Assembly (NCBI GenBank): GCA_018057035.1
Contig: JAGPEN010000018.1
Location: 1 to 6,546 of the forward strand
Length of the DNA stretch: 6,546 nucleotides
Reading direction: 5' to 3'
Origin: Aminivibrio sp.
GTDB taxonomy: Bacteria; Synergistota; Synergistia; Synergistales; Aminobacteriaceae
The stretch's first letter is position 1. Each line of letters begins with the position of its first letter. The translations under genes were made by a program, and so were the position numbers. This document shows, piece after piece, positions 5,482-6,546 of the stretch. The notes under the pieces were generated by a model, which searched no databases, was not told where the DNA came from, and saw only the letters and a program-made list of their open reading frames with translations.

Positions 5482-6546
5482 TTACAGGAACACGCCTCTC
5501 ATCCGCACGGCATCGGCCACTCGCTGGATTGCGGCCATGAAAGCCGCCCGGCGCATCTTGACGTTCTTTTCCTTGGCATAGGACCATACCCGCTGGAAGT
5601 TGTCCTTCATAATGCGGATTAGCCGCTCGTTGTACTCCTCCTCCGACCAGAAGAAGCCACCGAGGTCCTGGGCCCACTCGAAGTAGGAGCCGATGACACC
5701 GCCGGAATTGGCGAGGAAGTCGGGAACGACGAGGATTCCCTTTGCGTCGAGAATCGCGTCGCCTTCAGGGGTAATGGGCCCGTTGGCCGCTTCGACGATG
5801 TACTTCGCCCGGACCTTGTCGGCATTCTTTCCGTTGATGACACCTTCCAGTGCTGCCGGGATAAAGATGTCGCAGTCGAGGAAAAGGACTTCGGGAAGAT
5901 CCAGCTTCTGGCAGCCGTCGCAAGTAAAGCCTTCAAGAAGGCGCTTCGGGTGGTTGCTCACGTGGTCGAAGGCTTTTTTGATGTCAAGCCCGTTGGGAGC
6001 ATAATAGGTTCCGGTGATGTCGCTGATTCCGACTACTTTCGCCCCGGCATTGATCATGGTGAGGGCGGCATAGGTTCCGACGTTGCCGAATCCCTGGATG
6101 GCGACGGTGGTGCCTTCCGCAGACTTTCCGAGGTTCTTGAGAAGCTCGAGTGCGCAGGTGGCGACGCCGTAGCCCGTCGCGGCCGTGCGGCCCTTGGATC
6201 CCCACAGGGGGATGGGCTTGCCGGTGAAAATGGCGGGCTCGAGCTGGTTCTTCATCTTGCTGATAGTGTCCATGAACCAGACCATTTCCGGTCCGCCGGT
6301 GTTCACGTCAGGGGCCGGGACGTCGGTCCATGCCCCGATGACTGGAGCCATCCGGGCTGCCCAGGTTCTGGCGATCCGCTCTTTTTCCTTCTTGGAAAGC
6401 TCGAGAGGTTCGCAGGAAACGCCGCCCTTGCCTCCGCCGTAGGGAATTCCGGCGAGGGAGCATTTCCAGGTCATCATCATGCCGAGGGCTTCACATTCGT
6501 CGAGGTTCACTTCGGGATGGAAACGGACTCCGCCCTTGCCAGGTCC
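5482..6546 (-). CDS. Glutamate dehydrogenase, upstream copy, N-terminus outside window
   Basis: The 354 visible residues begin GPGKGGVRFHPEVNLDE at the window edge, so about 60 residues and the start codon are missing. A GTG near 6510 is an internal valine, not the start. Active-site residues are all present: the lysine in GPGKGGVR, the lysine in MMMTWKCSLAG, the catalytic lysine in GGGKGG, the aspartate in DVPAPDV, and the serine in NSGGVIGSYFEW. The Rossmann motif is GFGNVG, and VVGISD follows with an acidic residue at the end of the second strand, as in many NAD-using enzymes. The conserved ANGPITPEGDAIL and C-terminal VRMRGVFL support the full GDH fold. A Cys-x-x-Cys pair (CDGC) lies between the Rossmann core and LDCDIFIPAAL, where most GDHs have none that I recall. 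The gene ends at its own terminator, ahead of the second GDH gene on the same strand. Confidence 0.95.
   Translation of the reverse strand, partial: GPGKGGVRFHPEVNLDECEALGMMMTWKCSLAGIPYGGGKGGVSCEPLELSKKEKERIARTWAARMAPVIGAWTDVPAPDVNTGGPEMVWFMDTISKMKNQLEPAIFTGKPIPLWGSKGRTAATGYGVATCALELLKNLGKSAEGTTVAIQGFGNVGTYAALTMINAGAKVVGISDITGTYYAPNGLDIKKAFDHVSNHPKRLLEGFTCDGCQKLDLPEVLFLDCDIFIPAALEGVINGKNADKVRAKYIVEAANGPITPEGDAILDAKGILVVPDFLANSGGVIGSYFEWAQDLGGFFWSEEEYNERLIRIMKDNFQRVWSYAKEKNVKMRRAAFMAAIQRVADAVRMRGVFL

Noticed and set aside
4561..5622. Plus-strand frame of 353 codons across the GDH genes
   Set aside because: It is antisense to both GDH genes and reads through the terminator and promoter between them. 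No protein family is recognisable.

Overview
The window comes from a GC-rich bacterial chromosome with dense genes and strong Shine-Dalgarno sites. It holds four recognisable proteins and one that is recognisable only as a divergent family member. The gene mix (a Bacillus-type asparaginyl-tRNA synthetase, a stand-alone PEP-synthase-type ATP-grasp protein and two neighbouring glutamate dehydrogenases) would suit an anaerobic amino-acid fermenter, for example a member of the Synergistota. That placement is inference from gene content only; no phylogenetic marker was compared.

Left part (1-695): a minus-strand gene runs off the left edge. Its protein follows the fold pattern of cobyrinate a,c-diamide synthase (CbiA/CobB) or related P-loop proteins, but the nucleotide-binding P-loop is gone. 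A 105-base gap separates it from the divergent asnS.

Middle (696-3822): asnS is followed after 37 bases by a 581-residue protein. It has an N-terminal PPDK_N/PEP-synthase ATP-grasp domain and a conserved C-terminal domain of unknown function, but no phosphohistidine swivel domain and no PEP TIM barrel. The two genes look like one transcription unit that ends at a strong intrinsic terminator at 3790-3822.

Right part (3823-6546): a short convergent intergenic stretch is followed by two minus-strand glutamate dehydrogenase genes. The upstream one runs off the right edge of the window and ends at its own strong terminator (5432-5463). The second has its own predicted promoter, so the two paralogues are probably expressed separately. 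Both keep the glutamate-binding and catalytic residues known from the Clostridium symbiosum enzyme.

The items most worth a second look are the P-loop-less CbiA-like protein, the swivel-less ATP-grasp protein co-transcribed with asnS, and the tandem GDH pair, one copy of which has a Cys-x-x-Cys motif. I see no RNA genes, CRISPR arrays, insertion sequences or phage elements.
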